In this document: one piece after another, positions 23,637 to 33,360 of the stretch | Numbering within the stretch: the first letter of the stretch is position 1 | Layout of the letters: every line of letters starts with the position of its first letter | From: Piscinibacter aquaticus | GTDB taxonomy: Bacteria; Pseudomonadota; Gammaproteobacteria; Burkholderiales; Burkholderiaceae_C | DNA length: 64,000 bases | Assembly: GCA_007994965.1 (NCBI GenBank) | Contig: VOPW01000001.1 | Span: 2,604,001-2,668,000 of the forward strand | Direction of reading: 5' to 3' | Program-made: the position numbers and the translations under genes | The notes under the pieces: model-generated | What the model saw: only the letters and a program-made list of their open reading frames with translations | Databases searched by the model: none | What the model was told of the DNA's origin: nothing

Positions 23637-23788
23637 GTTCTCAGGGCGGGGCGGAATTCCCCACCGGCGGTATCTGCAGGCAACTGCAGGAGCCCGCGAG
23701 CGCCTGACACAGGCCTTTGCAGGTGTCAGGGTCAGCAGATCTGGTGCGATGCCAGGGCCGACGGTCACAGTCCGGATGAAAGAGACCG
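23637..23788 (+). promoter_or_regulatory. FMN riboswitch (RFN element) in cassette C3
   Basis: All conserved RFN blocks are present in order: TCAGGGCGGGGCGGAA, CCCCACCGGCGGTA, AGCCCGCGAGCG, GGTCAGCAGATCTGGTG, CCAGGGCCGACGGTC and AGTCCGGATGAAAGAGA. A variable stem (CCTGACAC...GTGTCAGG) sits in the usual place. The element binds FMN and lowers expression of riboflavin genes. It ends about 85 bases before the ribH start; the gap holds a perfect palindrome CACGCATGCGTG that could be part of the expression platform. A TACAAT hexamer at 23602-23607 could be the -10 of a cassette-borne promoter. Confidence 0.93.
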
Positions 23789-23872
23789 CGTAGCCTCGGC
23801 GTCAGCACGCATGCGTGTCGGCGCCGCGTTTGCGTGCGCCCTGATTCTGGTCCTACTCTTATCGAGGCTTCC

Positions 23873-24385
23873 ATGAATCAGACTACTAAGCAGTTCCCAT
23901 CCAAGCACGAAGCGGGCACAGGTTGCACAAGCCGCGCCCGCGTAGCAGTTATCTCATCAAGTTGGCATCGCGACATCGTTGCCAACGCCACTACCGCGAT
24001 TCGCGCCGAGTTGAGCGGCACGTCCGACCCACCAGGTGAGCTGGATCACTTCGAGGTACCTGGCGCATTCGAGATCCCGCTACACGCGAAGCGCCTAGCG
24101 GCGTCCGGCGCCTACGACGCCATCATCGCCTGCGGTCTCGTCGTCAACGGCGGCATCTATCGCCATGAGTTCGTTGCATCTGCTGTGATTGACGGTCTGA
24201 TGCGCGTTCAACTGGAGACCGACACTCCCGTCTTCTCGGCCGTGCTAACCCCAAGGGACTTCCATGAACACGCGGAGCATCGGAAGTTCTTCTCCGAGCA
24301 CTTCATCAAGAAGGGAAAGGAGGCAGCGCAAGCGTGCGTCCAAACTCTGGCAAGCCTGAGCAAGCTGCCAAGCAGAGACGGCTAA
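23873..24385 (+). CDS. ribH: Cassette C3: 6,7-dimethyl-8-ribityllumazine synthase, RibH2 type
   Basis: 170-residue lumazine synthase, which joins ribityl-aminouracil and dihydroxybutanone phosphate in riboflavin synthesis. Signatures are VISSSWHRDIV, VPGAFEIPLHAKRL, ACGLVVNGGIYRHEFV (with the catalytic histidine) and DGLMRVQLETDTPVFSAVLTP. The GGIYRHEFV form matches the RibH2 branch. It is intact and controlled by the FMN riboswitch upstream. Its stop codon TAA is supplied by the GGCTAAC core of the attC. It is probably an accessory copy, since a housekeeping ribH would normally lie with other rib genes, none of which are here. Confidence 0.93.
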   Translation: MNQTTKQFPSKHEAGTGCTSRARVAVISSSWHRDIVANATTAIRAELSGTSDPPGELDHFEVPGAFEIPLHAKRLAASGAYDAIIACGLVVNGGIYRHEFVASAVIDGLMRVQLETDTPVFSAVLTPRDFHEHAEHRKFFSEHFIKKGKEAAQACVQTLASLSKLPSRDG

Positions 24386-24506
24386 CCCTTCGCTCGAGTG
24401 GACCGCCACCGGCAAGGCACTTGGCCCGCGGGCCGGTGTGGTCCATCATACGTCCCGCGGGCCAAGTGCCTTCCCGGCGTCGGCCCCCTCAGCTCAAACG
24501 TTAGGC
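24380..24506 (+). repeat. attC site of cassette C3 (ribH)
   Basis: It runs from GGCTAACCCTTCGCTCGAG to CTCAAACGTTAGGC. The cassette start GTTAGCCGTCTC is the exact reverse complement of its end GAGACGGCTAAC. 127 bp. Confidence 0.93.
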
Positions 24507-24509
24507 GTC

Positions 24510-24946
24510 ATGAAGGCCGCACTTGTCGCGCTCTCTCTAGTCTGCAGCTCAGCCATTGCACAGGTGCCGGCAGTGCCTACCAATGTCACTGCCGTACAGA
24601 CGCTGGGCTATTGGCAGCAAGATGGCCGTTCCGGCACGTACCGCGTCATAACCACCACCGAGGGCTGGGAACATGTTTGGTCGCGGGTGTTCGTGGAGTG
24701 GCTGCCGGAGCCCGCTTCGCGGGATGATCCTGCGCCAGCCGCTCACGCCGTTGAACTGGAGCTGCCCGTCGCTCAAGGCACAGCGCTAGTTGAAGCCACG
24801 GCAGTTCGCCGGAAGGTGGGCGCCATTGAAATCAAGCTGGTTACTCAGTCGAACCAGTCGTCCAAGCCAAGAGCCGCACGTACGTGTTCTTGGCCACCTC
24901 ACCAGTGTCATCAAGCCGGTCCGCAGCGCCAAGCAATGACGCCTAA
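24510..24946 (+). CDS. Cassette C4: secreted protein of unknown function (frameshift)
   Basis: Starts MKAALVALSLVCSSAIAQ, a clear signal peptide, then VPAVPTNVTAVQTLGYWQQDG. The frame changes near 24850; the alternative frame continues EPVVQAKSRTYVFLATSPVS and ends SNDA with TAA provided by the attC core at 24944. About 145 residues. ATG lies four bases after the GTTAGGC core, so the AGG of the core is the only possible ribosome-binding sequence nearby. No homologue recognised. Confidence 0.6.
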
Positions 24947-25066
24947 CCCTTCGCTGGAGCCGACTCGCACCGGCATGGCACTTGGCCCGCCTACTGGAGT
25001 GGTTCATCATCCATCCGGCGGGCCAAGCGCCATCCCGGCGCTCGCGCCTCAGCTCAAACGTTAGGC
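24941..25066 (+). repeat. attC site of cassette C4
   Basis: GCCTAAC...GTTAGGC. 126 bp, of the GGAGCCGACTCGCACCGG subtype shared with the sites at 29461, 34540 and 36344. Confidence 0.93.
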
Positions 25067-25071
25067 CTCGC

Positions 25072-25539
25072 GTGCAACCACTTCCGCGCTCAACTTGGTC
25101 CGTCTGCGCAATCTCTGGGTTGCTGCTGTGCATCGCCTTAAACGCCAAGACCGTTCTCTTTGCACCCGTCGTTTGGCCAGCGGTCCCAGCGCACGGCCTG
25201 TGGTACTCGGCCTTCATCCTGCTTGCAGCCTCGTTAGGTCTGGCCTACCAAGGGCGCACCAGCCGGCGCAGGCTGGTAGTGGCTGCATGTGCCACACCAG
25301 TGCTGCTTCTGCTGGCTTTCAGCTGGTCCCTCCTGTTATTCGCGGGCGCCACGACTCTTGAGTCCTTCGCCTCTGCCCACAGCTCGGCCATGCTCGAATA
25401 CGTTCGCCCAGTTGCGCGCCTCACCACCGCAGAGATCAGTCTCTTCGGTTGTGCACTTGTGACAATGCTGCTCGCATTGTTCGGGTCCTCCAGCAGGCAC
25501 GGCCCCCGCAGCGGCGTCGCTACAGCGAGCGAGGCCTAA
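25072..25539 (+). CDS. Cassette C5: four-span membrane protein
   Basis: 155 residues from GTG 25072 with about four hydrophobic segments (AISGLLLCIALNA, LWYSAFILLAASLGLAY, VLLLLAFSWSLLLF, LFGCALVTMLLALFG). The stop TAA lies in the attC core. A copy with only about three base differences is at 33361-33828. No recognisable family. Confidence 0.65.
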   Translation: MQPLPRSTWSVCAISGLLLCIALNAKTVLFAPVVWPAVPAHGLWYSAFILLAASLGLAYQGRTSRRRLVVAACATPVLLLLAFSWSLLLFAGATTLESFASAHSSAMLEYVRPVARLTTAEISLFGCALVTMLLALFGSSSRHGPRSGVATASEA

Positions 25540-25660
25540 CCCTTCGCTGGAGCGGGACCTCCACCGGCATGGCACTTGGCCCGCGAAGCTCTCAGGCTTA
25601 GCATCCGCTTCGCAGGCCAAGCGCCATCCCGGTTCCGGCCCCTCAGCTCAAACGTTAGGC
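25534..25660 (+). repeat. attC site of cassette C5
   Basis: GCCTAAC...GTTAGGC, 127 bp. The inner arms (CGCGAAGCTCTCAGG, GCTTAGCATCCGC) differ clearly from the attC of the near-identical gene copy at 33823. Confidence 0.93.
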
Positions 25661-25710
25661 CTCACGCAACACCCACTGCGTCCCACCGCAGAGCTTCGAA
25701 GCACCCCGAA

Positions 25711-25890
25711 ATGGCCCTTCTTGCCATGTCAATCCCGTGCCGGGTAGGGGGACCTGACTTTCCCCAATCAAATCGACCCCGCCCGCGATACCTCGGCGCT
25801 CAAACGACTCCAGTCGTCTCGCCCGGCGATCCCGTCTTCGTCTGCTTCGCACCACCGTCCGAAGCTAGACTGCTGTCGAAATCACGTTAG
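25711..25890 (+). CDS. Small ORF in attC-less 232-bp unit, copy 2 (C6)
   Basis: 59 codons beginning MALLAMSIPCRVGGPDFP, ending LLSKSR, stop in the GTTAG at 25886. It is homologous to 22771-22950 over the whole unit (25654-25886). This copy follows a normal attC rather than attI, so the unit has behaved as a mobile unit. The protein is of unknown reality and function. Confidence 0.35.
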   Translation: MALLAMSIPCRVGGPDFPQSNRPRPRYLGAQTTPVVSPGDPVFVCFAPPSEARLLSKSR

Positions 25891-25925
25891 ACGCCCCAAG
25901 CACCTTCAGAGCGAATGCCATCTGC

Positions 25926-26156
25926 TCACACGAAGTGCTGCAGGAAACTCCGAAGCCACGCCAGGAACTGAACGCTCTGCGTGTTCGCCGTGAGCCCAAG
26001 GATCAACGCGATACACACCATCCGGATGTCGCGCGCTCGGAGTGCCTTGCGCCGCTCACGATCATTGCGAAAGCTGCTGTACGGATCCAATCCACGCACG
26101 CTTCTCAAGTGAATCGCGTGCTTGTCGACGGACTGGTTGAGGCGCTCTTTGAACAT
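25926..26156 (-). CDS. Reverse-oriented ORF in truncated unit C7
   Basis: 76 residues beginning MFKERLNQSVDKHAIHLRSVRGLDPYSSF with a basic middle (NDRERRKALRARD) and a hydrophobic helix (VCIALILGLTANTQSVQFLAWL). It runs against the array. The frame is open further upstream towards the IS3 element, so the true start may have been cut off by it. The 18-base perfect palindrome GAACATGCATGCATGTTC (26151-26168) overlaps the proposed start. No homologue recognised. Confidence 0.4.
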   Translation of the reverse strand: MFKERLNQSVDKHAIHLRSVRGLDPYSSFRNDRERRKALRARDIRMVCIALILGLTANTQSVQFLAWLRSFLQHFV

Positions 26157-26249
26157 GCATGCATGTTCGGCAAGAGCGCGAACTCCTAGGTAACGAGCTG
26201 AACCGCCCCGGGTTTTGAGGAGGCTCCTTCGATTGAGAATGGAGCCAAG

Positions 26250-27504
<1,255 letters not shown>

Positions 27505-27770
27505 ACCATGAATACATGGTCCAACCGGGGGGCTCCGGCGGCCCCTGCGGGGGGCCGGAGAGAAAGCCTGAACCCAAGAACCGTCAGACCACAGCGGTCT
27601 GACTCAAGCCAACAGGCCTCCTCGATTCCCGGTACGGTTCAAGTCACCGCCAATCGGTCCGCATGGCTGGGCCTGCTCGCAAGTCTGCTCCCGTTCTGGT
27701 TCGGCTAGTTTTCCGCCCTTGGCTGTCACTGTGTTGGGTGGCACGCGCAAGTGCTCTGCCATGCGGTGCT

Positions 27771-27897
27771 GCCTAACCCTTCGCTCAAGCGGGACTGCCA
27801 CCGGCAAGGCACTTGGCCCGCGAGGCGCTCGCTGTCATCATCCGCCTCGCGGGCCAAGCGCCTTACCGGCGTCAGCCCCTTAGCTCAAACGTTAGGG
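27771..27897 (+). repeat. attC site ending IS-bearing unit C7
   Basis: GCCTAAC...GTTAGGG, 127 bp, CTCAAGCGGGACTGCC subtype. Its outer flank GGTGCTGCCTAAC does not match the start of C7 (GTTAGACGCCCC), so unit C7 is a hybrid. Confidence 0.93.
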
Positions 27898-27907
27898 CGC
27901 ACGAACG

Positions 27908-28379
27908 ATGCTCCAGCCGCTCTTCAACGCCGATGACAATGAGTGGGTCGTTCTCGTTGGCCGCTATGTGCTGAACATGGGCTCAGTTGAAGCGACCACC
28001 GGGCTACTGATCTCCATGCACGAAGGAACCGATCAGGCACCCTCGATGAATGCAGACCTTCCCTCACGCCTGGGCTTTCTCCGCGCGCGCTTCCCGAGAA
28101 CAAGTTCGGATCGGCACTCGTGGGCGATGAACGTCTTCGCCGTGGCAAGCAAGCACGTTGGGTTCCGCAACATCGTCGCGCATAGCCCCCTAATGATCAC
28201 TGGGCACAAGGATGGATCACATCGCATCCAAGGAATCCTCAACCTCGCCAAACGATCCGGCCCATGCCGGACAACTCGTCCAGCTTGAGGAGTTGCGTGG
28301 CCGAGTGGATGAGTCAGCAGCTCTGGCAAATTCGCTGCTCGAAATGCAGGCCGATTACGGGCCAAAGAGTGCGCCCTAA
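27908..28379 (+). CDS. Cassette C8: soluble protein of unknown function (frameshift)
   Basis: About 157 residues, MLQPLFNADDNEWVVLVGRYV, helical, with FAVASKHVGFRNIVAHSPLM in the middle. The frame changes near 28247 (LAK, then NDPAHAGQLVQLEELRGRVDESA). The last residues are KSAP and TAA lies in the attC core. The pattern 'RN-x-x-AHSP' recalls DUF-type proteins of the RiboL-PSP-HEPN kind, but I cannot assign it. Confidence 0.6.
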
Positions 28380-28500
28380 CCCTTCGCTGGAGCGGGACCT
28401 CCACCGGCATGGCACTTGGCCCGCGAGGCGCTTCAGGTCATCATCCGCCTCGCGGGCCAAGCGCCATTCCGGCGTCGGCCCCTCAGCTCAAACGTTAGGC
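28374..28500 (+). repeat. attC site of cassette C8
   Basis: CCCTAAC...GTTAGGC, 127 bp. The cassette ends match (GTTAGGGCGCAC against GTGCGCCCTAAC). Confidence 0.93.
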
Positions 28501-28517
28501 AGCAGCACGCAGCGTTG

Positions 28518-28661
28518 ATGGTGCTCGCCAGCGCCGCTGGGGCGGCGGTCGCCGCCAAAGACCAAATGCTCTCCTCAGCCGCCGAGGCGCCAGTTCGCCA
28601 AAAGCCGGGCGGCAGTGCTAAGGCGCCAAGCGTGATTGCTCTTGCAGGCTCCGCTTTGTAG
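28518..28661 (+). CDS. Cassette C9: possible 47-residue peptide
   Basis: MVLASAAGAAVAAKDQMLSSAAE, Ala-rich and weak as a gene. The rest of the cassette (28662-28885) shows no ORF I can support on either strand. The cassette may be non-coding. Confidence 0.2.
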   Translation: MVLASAAGAAVAAKDQMLSSAAEAPVRQKPGGSAKAPSVIALAGSAL

Positions 28662-28885
28662 TCAGCGCTTCGCGGCCACGAGCCTCTGTCTCTCAGTCCC
28701 TGGGTCATTCAGTTCATGGGGCCGCCGGCGGCGGCAACAAGCCGCTGCGGTTTTGTTCGGTCCTGGGGAGCGGCAAAGCCAACTTGAGCGCCACTCGGGG
28801 CCGCCGGTTCGTGTGCGCTCAAGCTCCTAGACAGCCCTTCTCTTTCGTGGGCCATGCAGTCTGGGCCTGAGGCACGAGCAGTGCT

Positions 28886-29013
28886 GCCTAACCCTTCGCT
28901 CAAGTGGGACGTCCACCGGCAAGCCGCCTTGGCCGCGTGGCGCTCGCGGTTTATCCTGCGCCTCGCGGCCAAGCCGGCTCACCGGCGGCCGCCCCTTAGC
29001 TCAAACGTTAGGC
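28886..29013 (+). repeat. attC site of cassette C9
   Basis: GCCTAAC...GTTAGGC, 128 bp, with a diverged inner stem (GCCTTGGCCGCGTGGCG / GCCTCGCGGCCAAGCC). Confidence 0.93.
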
Positions 29014-29016
29014 GTC

Positions 29017-29441
29017 ATGACCTTCCCGCGGCTTCTTATGCACCTTTGCTTGGCCTTCTTCGGTCAAGCAGTTGCTGCACCGCTGGCGAGCCCAGTTGAA
29101 GGGCAGTGCGAGGTCGCTGACAGCGTCCGCCCGGCCAGTTGGAAAGAACTGCACGCCTACTTTCGGAAGTACGGTGGCGGCTGCGCCGACGGAGCGCAAG
29201 CTGAGGGTTGGCCGAGGTCGCCGCGGAGCTCCTGGCTGAGCGTTGGTCCACCCTACCTGAGCTCCAATCGCTCAGCCGCCGAGATCCAGCATTCCTCCGT
29301 TGGGTCCTCTCGCGCCCAATCATGTCGCCGGAGAATCACTCCACGGCGGAGCTTGCCCTTGCCAACCTCAACAACAAGTGCACCAAGCAGCATCACAAGC
29401 TGTGCAAGAGTCTCGCCAAGAACGTGGTCACGAGCTACTAG
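29017..29441 (+). CDS. Cassette C10: secreted protein of unknown function (frameshift)
   Basis: Signal peptide MTFPRLLMHLCLAFFGQAVAAP, then CEVADSVRPASWKELHAYFRKYGGGC. The frame shifts near 29205 to LAEVAAELLAERWSTLPELQSL and ends KNVVTSY at TAG 29439. About 141 residues. The start is four bases beyond the attC core, without its own Shine-Dalgarno. Confidence 0.6.
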
Positions 29442-29460
29442 GTCTCTTTGCGCCAATGAC

Positions 29461-29586
29461 GCCTAACCCTTCGCTGGAGCCGACTCGCACCGGCATGGCA
29501 CTTGGCCCGCTTCCCGGTCTGGTCCATCATCCGTCCAGCGGGCCAAGCGCCACACCGGCGCTCGCGACTCAGCTCAAACGTTAGGC
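29461..29586 (+). repeat. attC site of cassette C10
   Basis: GCCTAAC...GTTAGGC, 126 bp, GGAGCCGACTCGCACCGG subtype. Confidence 0.93.
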
Positions 29587-29605
29587 CGCACAACAAGCAC
29601 CCCAA

Positions 29606-30410
29606 ATGGCAAGCAAGCACGATCTACTACGTCATCTCAAGAAGCTGTCCGATGCCGATCGGAAGCTGTGGGCCGCCTTCCGAAAAGCGGAGGAAAGTTC
29701 GTATGTCCATCCACTAAACTTTCGCAGACTTCTTGGAATGCGAAGGAGCTGTCAGGCACGAAACGCAAGTTTGTCCGCGAACATCCGACCCTGATGGCTC
29801 TTTCCGCACTCGCCGCGTTTGCCACTCCGCTTGCGTTGCCAAACTTCCCTACTCTGTTTGCACTTGGAATGCTCGTATACGGCTTGAGCCTGTTCGCAGC
29901 CATGCTGACGCGCGATCCGTTCATTGGAGAATACTCAAGAGTCCGCCTGCAAACGGATCAGCTGGTCGATCACGCGTTCGGCATCGACAAGGTGTCCCTG
30001 CTCGTCTTCAATTCGTTCGATCAGAAGGACCTGCTTGATGGCGTATCGCAGCCTGACATTGGCAAACTCATCAAGCTTGTCAAAGCCGGACATGACTATG
30101 CGAGCACAACTTACGGCTACTACGATCATGTGCGGAAGGCCTTCATAGCGGGCCTTTTGCGCTTCCGGTAACGCTGTGGATAGTCTTTCGCGAACACAGT
30201 GCCGACCTACAGGTCTACTGGGGAAGGCTCTCTGCTTTCGTCCGAAGCGATAGCTTTCTGGCTCCAGTTCCAATCATATTGACGCTACTGGCCGTCATTG
30301 CGGCTTCAACCCTTGCGTACTCTTTGGCGTTTGGTGATCAACGAGTTGAACGTCGTAAGAAGCGATACTTGTTGTGGTTGAACCTTCTGAACGAGTCATG
30401 GCAGAAGTGA
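29606..30410 (+). CDS. Cassette C11: membrane protein of unknown function (two frameshifts)
   Basis: Begins MASKHDLLRHLKKLSDADRK. After a break near 29695 it continues VCPSTKLSQTSWNAKELSG and FALGMLVYGLSLFAAML. After a second near 30170 it continues LWIVFREHSADLQVYWGRL, a membrane span (PIILTLLAVIAASTLAYSLAF) and ends LLNESWQK at TGA 30408. About 268 residues with two or three spans. Base composition is clearly poorer in GC than the chromosome genes, suggesting a foreign origin. No family recognised. Confidence 0.55.
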
Positions 30411-30417
30411 GAGTGCG

Positions 30418-30544
30418 GCCTAACCCTTCGCTCGAGCGGACCTCCACCGGCATGGCACTTGGGCCGCAAGGCTGAGCTGCCTATCATCAGCCTTGCGGCC
30501 CAAGTGCCATGCCGGCGGCGGCCCGCTCAGCTCAAACGTTAGGC
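30418..30544 (+). repeat. attC site of cassette C11
   Basis: GCCTAAC...GTTAGGC, 127 bp, inner stem ACTTGGGCCGCAAGGCTG / CAGCCTTGCGGCCCAAG. Confidence 0.93.
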
Positions 30545-30548
30545 GTCA

Positions 30549-30971
30549 ATGGCACGCAGCGCTTCTGATTGCGAGTATCAAAGTACCGTCACGCTCATGC
30601 TTCTGGGGGACAACCTTGTCCCCGGAGAGATCACTCGCTTACTCTCTCTTCGGCCCACCCAAGCGTGGCGCAGGGGCGAGCCTAGCCACCGAGCCTCCGA
30701 CCCCGTTCATGGCTACGGCGGTTGGAAGAAGGCTCTACCAGAGTCTCAAGTTTCCCGTCCACTTCCGAGCCAGCTTCGGTACTGGGTGAGAACGCTGGCC
30801 GGGCGCTCCCAGGCGATAGCCACATTGGCTCATCAAGGTCATCTCTGCTCTCTGAGCTGCTACATCGCCTCTTCCGGCACGGCGTCCATCATCGTTCCGC
30901 CGGAGCTTCAGCGAGCCGTCGCCGCCCTTGGGCTCGAACTTCGTTTGTCATTCTTTGCTCAAGAGAGTTGA
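30549..30971 (+). CDS. Cassette C12: DUF4279-like protein
   Basis: 140 intact residues. STVTLMLLGDNLVPGEITRLLSLRPTQAWRRGE and the later YGGWKKALPES and VAALGLELRLSFFA match my memory of DUF4279 proteins, which are small soluble proteins of unknown role, some proposed as immunity-type proteins. The assignment is from pattern only. Confidence 0.6.
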   Translation: MARSASDCEYQSTVTLMLLGDNLVPGEITRLLSLRPTQAWRRGEPSHRASDPVHGYGGWKKALPESQVSRPLPSQLRYWVRTLAGRSQAIATLAHQGHLCSLSCYIASSGTASIIVPPELQRAVAALGLELRLSFFAQES

Positions 30972-30972
30972 C

Positions 30973-31100
30973 GCCTAACCCTTCGCTCGAGGCGGACCTC
31001 CACCGGCATGGCACTTGGGCCGCGAGCCGCTCAGGTTTATGCTGCGCCTCGCGGCCCAAGCGCCATCCCGGCTCCGGCCCGCTCAGCTCAAACGTTAGGC
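30973..31100 (+). repeat. attC site of cassette C12
   Basis: GCCTAAC...GTTAGGC, 128 bp. Cassette ends match (GTTAGGCGTCAA against TTGACGCCTAAC). Confidence 0.93.
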
Positions 31101-31126
31101 CTCACGGGCCACTATCCGAGGCGCTC

Positions 31127-31291
31127 ATGTTCAGAAAGTCCATCGTCGCCCCGCTCGTCCTCATCGTCCTGGGCGTTGTGTTCCTGCTGTCCAATCTCGG
31201 TTTGCTTCCGCACCTCGGGCCTCTGTTCGCTAGGTGGTGGCCGCTCATCCTCGTAGCAGTCGGCGTCTCACTTCTACTCCGCCGGCTGTGA
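31127..31291 (+). CDS. Cassette C13: 54-residue two-span membrane protein
   Basis: MFRKSIVAPLVLIVLGVVFLLSNLGLLPHL followed by FARWWPLILVAVGVSLLLRRL, the LiaI/DUF5668-like small transmembrane pattern. A paralogue with the same N-terminus is in cassette C17 (34691). The remaining 210 bases before the attC show no supported ORF. Confidence 0.7.
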   Translation: MFRKSIVAPLVLIVLGVVFLLSNLGLLPHLGPLFARWWPLILVAVGVSLLLRRL

Positions 31292-31502
31292 GAGTCAGAG
31301 GCCTGCGAAGGCCTCGCCGCGCAAGCTCTCTTCTTGCTCCAGTCCTCCTGCTGGCAGGTAGTCGCCGCAGCAACTCACAGTTGTCCCTTCGGCGCCGCAA
31401 CCCGCGTGAGCGGTACCCCGCGGAGCTAGTGCAGTGTCCGAGCCAAAGCGGTTCCAGTTCCGGGCCAGAAGCAATGCCTCCTTCCGTTCGGCCCGCGGTG
31501 AG

Positions 31503-31629
31503 GCCTAACCCTTCGCTCAAGCGGGACTGCCACCGGCAAGGCACTTGGCCCGCAAGGCGCTCGCTGTCATCATCCGCCTCGCGGGCCAAGCGCCTTCCCG
31601 GCGTCAGCCCCTTAGCTCAAACGTTAGGC
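31503..31629 (+). repeat. attC site of cassette C13
   Basis: GCCTAAC...GTTAGGC, 127 bp, CTCAAGCGGGACTGCC subtype, as at 27771. Confidence 0.93.
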
Positions 31630-31812
31630 CTCTATGCAGATCGGCAATGCGGAGCGGTACCGCTCAATGCTTCAAGTGAACCGTACCGGGAATCGAGGAG
31701 GCCTGTTATTTGAGTCAGACCGCTGTGGTCTGACGGTTCTTGGGTTCAGGCTTTCTCTCCCGGCCCCCCGCAGGGGCCGCCGGAGCCCCCGGTTGGACCA
31801 TGTATTCATGGT

Positions 31813-32748
31813 TCAACCCTCCTGCGGCGCTGCCGTCGAAGCAGGCTCGCTTGCGCTCAACGCCTGCTTCTGACGCCAGTAGTTTGCCTCGGCTTCGGCC
31901 GGCGGGATGTAGCCGATGGGTTCGAGCAAGCGATGGTGGTTGAACCAAGAGACCCACTCCAGCGTCGCCAGTTCAACCGCCTCGCGCGTCTTCCACGGCC
32001 CGCGCCGGTGGATGATCTCGGCCTTGTACAGCCCGTTGATGGTCTCGGCCAGCGCGTTGTCGTAGCTGTCGCCGGTGCTGCCCACCGAGGGCTCGATGCC
32101 GGCCTCGTCAAGGCGTTCGCTGTAGCGGATGGACACGTACTGCGAGCCGCGGTCGCTGTGGTGCACCAGGTCGCCTTCGCGCTCAGCCCGCCGCGCATAC
32201 AGCGCCTGCTCCAGCGCGTCGAGCACGAAGTCGGTCTGCATGGAACTGCTGACCCGCCAGCCGACGATGCGCCGCGCGAAGACGTCGACCACGAAGGCGA
32301 CGTACACGAAGCCCTGCCAGGTCGAGACGTAGGTGAAGTCCGCCACCCACAGCTGGTTCGGCCGGCGCGCCTTGAACTGCCGGTTGACGCGGTCCAGCGG
32401 GCAGGCCGCCTTGGCATCGGGCACCGTCGTGCGCACGCCTTTGCCGCGCTCGGCTCCTTGCAGGCCGAGCCTGCGCATCAGTCGCTCCACGGTGCAGCGA
32501 GCCACCGTCACGCCTTCGCGCAGCAACTGTCGCCACACCTTGTCGGCGCCGTAGACGCGCAGGTTCGCTTCGTACACGCGTTGCACCTGGGGCATCAAGG
32601 CCGCGTCGCGCTGCGCCCGCGCAGGCAGCAACGCCGGATCGCGCTGGCGCGCCGCATGACGCCTGTACGCCGACGGGGCGATCTGCAGCGCGCGGCAGAT
32701 CGACTCGACCCCCAGGCGAGCACGATGCTCGTCGATGAAGGCGTTCAC
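31813..32748 (-). CDS. IS3-family transposase OrfB, copy 2 (intact)
   Basis: 311 residues with the full DDE set ([27 protein letters not shown]). It is the uninterrupted version of the gene at 26570 and could supply transposase for both copies. Confidence 0.93.
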   Translation of the reverse strand: MNAFIDEHRARLGVESICRALQIAPSAYRRHAARQRDPALLPARAQRDAALMPQVQRVYEANLRVYGADKVWRQLLREGVTVARCTVERLMRRLGLQGAERGKGVRTTVPDAKAACPLDRVNRQFKARRPNQLWVADFTYVSTWQGFVYVAFVVDVFARRIVGWRVSSSMQTDFVLDALEQALYARRAEREGDLVHHSDRGSQYVSIRYSERLDEAGIEPSVGSTGDSYDNALAETINGLYKAEIIHRRGPWKTREAVELATLEWVSWFNHHRLLEPIGYIPPAEAEANYWRQKQALSASEPASTAAPQEG

Positions 32749-33067
32749 TTCTTGTGGTGGCGGTCGAGCTCCGCCTGGGCGAAATACGCGCTCGCCAGCT
32801 TCAGGATCTCGTTGGTCTTGCGCAGCTCACGGACCTCGCGTTCGAGTTCCTTGATGCGCTGCTGCTCGGCCGTCGTGGCACCGGGCCGCACGCCGCTGTC
32901 GCGCTCGCCTTGGCGCACCCACTTGCGCAGCGTCTCGGCCGTACAGCCGATCTTGGCCGAGATCGACTCGATCGCCGCCCACTGCGACGGGTACTGGTCC
33001 TTGGCGTCGAACACCATGCGCACAGCGCGCTCGATCACCTCGGGGAAAACTTCGGGGACTTCCGCAT
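32745..33067 (-). CDS. IS3-family transposase OrfA, copy 2 (frameshift near start)
   Basis: Same protein as at 26250. One C is missing after MRKSPKFS, so the frame from ATG 33067 breaks within 10 codons; [15 protein letters not shown] onward is intact. Likely a homopolymer error. Confidence 0.9.
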
Positions 33068-33228
33068 CTTGGCTCCATTCTCAATCGAAGGAGCCTCCTC
33101 AAAACCCGGGGCGGTTCAGGCGGCACTTTCCCGACGCACATCGGCAAGGCATCTTTTGCGGCTGCCAGTACTGCATGCGCGGTCAAATCAAGTCACGCGG
33201 CATCCGCACTCGCTACGAGGCGAATGCG

Positions 33229-33355
33229 GCCTAACCCTTCGCTGGAGCGGGACCTCCACCGGCATGGCACTTGGCCCGCGAGGCGCTCGCTGTCATCATC
33301 CGCCTCGCGGGCCAAGCGCCATTCCGGCGTCGGCCCCTCAGCTCAAACGTTAGGC
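33229..33355 (+). repeat. attC site ending unit C14
   Basis: GCCTAAC...GTTAGGC, 127 bp, GGAGCGGGACCTCCACC subtype with inner loop GCTGTCATCATCCGC. Confidence 0.93.
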
Positions 33356-33360
33356 CTCGC

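Larger units (their letters stand above)
31677..33118 (-). mobile_element. IS3-family insertion sequence, copy 2
   Basis: Inverted relative to copy 1 and almost identical. Ends TGAACCGTACCGGG (left) and the inverse of TGAACCGCCCCGGG (right). Flanks AAG and GGC show no target duplication. OrfB is intact here; orfA has one C fewer in its TTTTCCCC run. Confidence 0.9.
31634..33234 (+). pseudogene. Unit C14: cassette gene cut by the second IS3 copy
   Basis: MQIGNAERYRSMLQ (31634-31676) stands left of the IS. To its right an open frame HFPDAHRQGIFCGCQYCMRG... runs to NAA and a TAA inside the attC core (33232-33234). The two frames happen to join in phase if the IS is removed. However the outer ends of the unit (GTTAGGCCTCTATG and GAATGCGGCCTAAC) do not match, so the halves may come from different cassettes. 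Confidence 0.5.
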
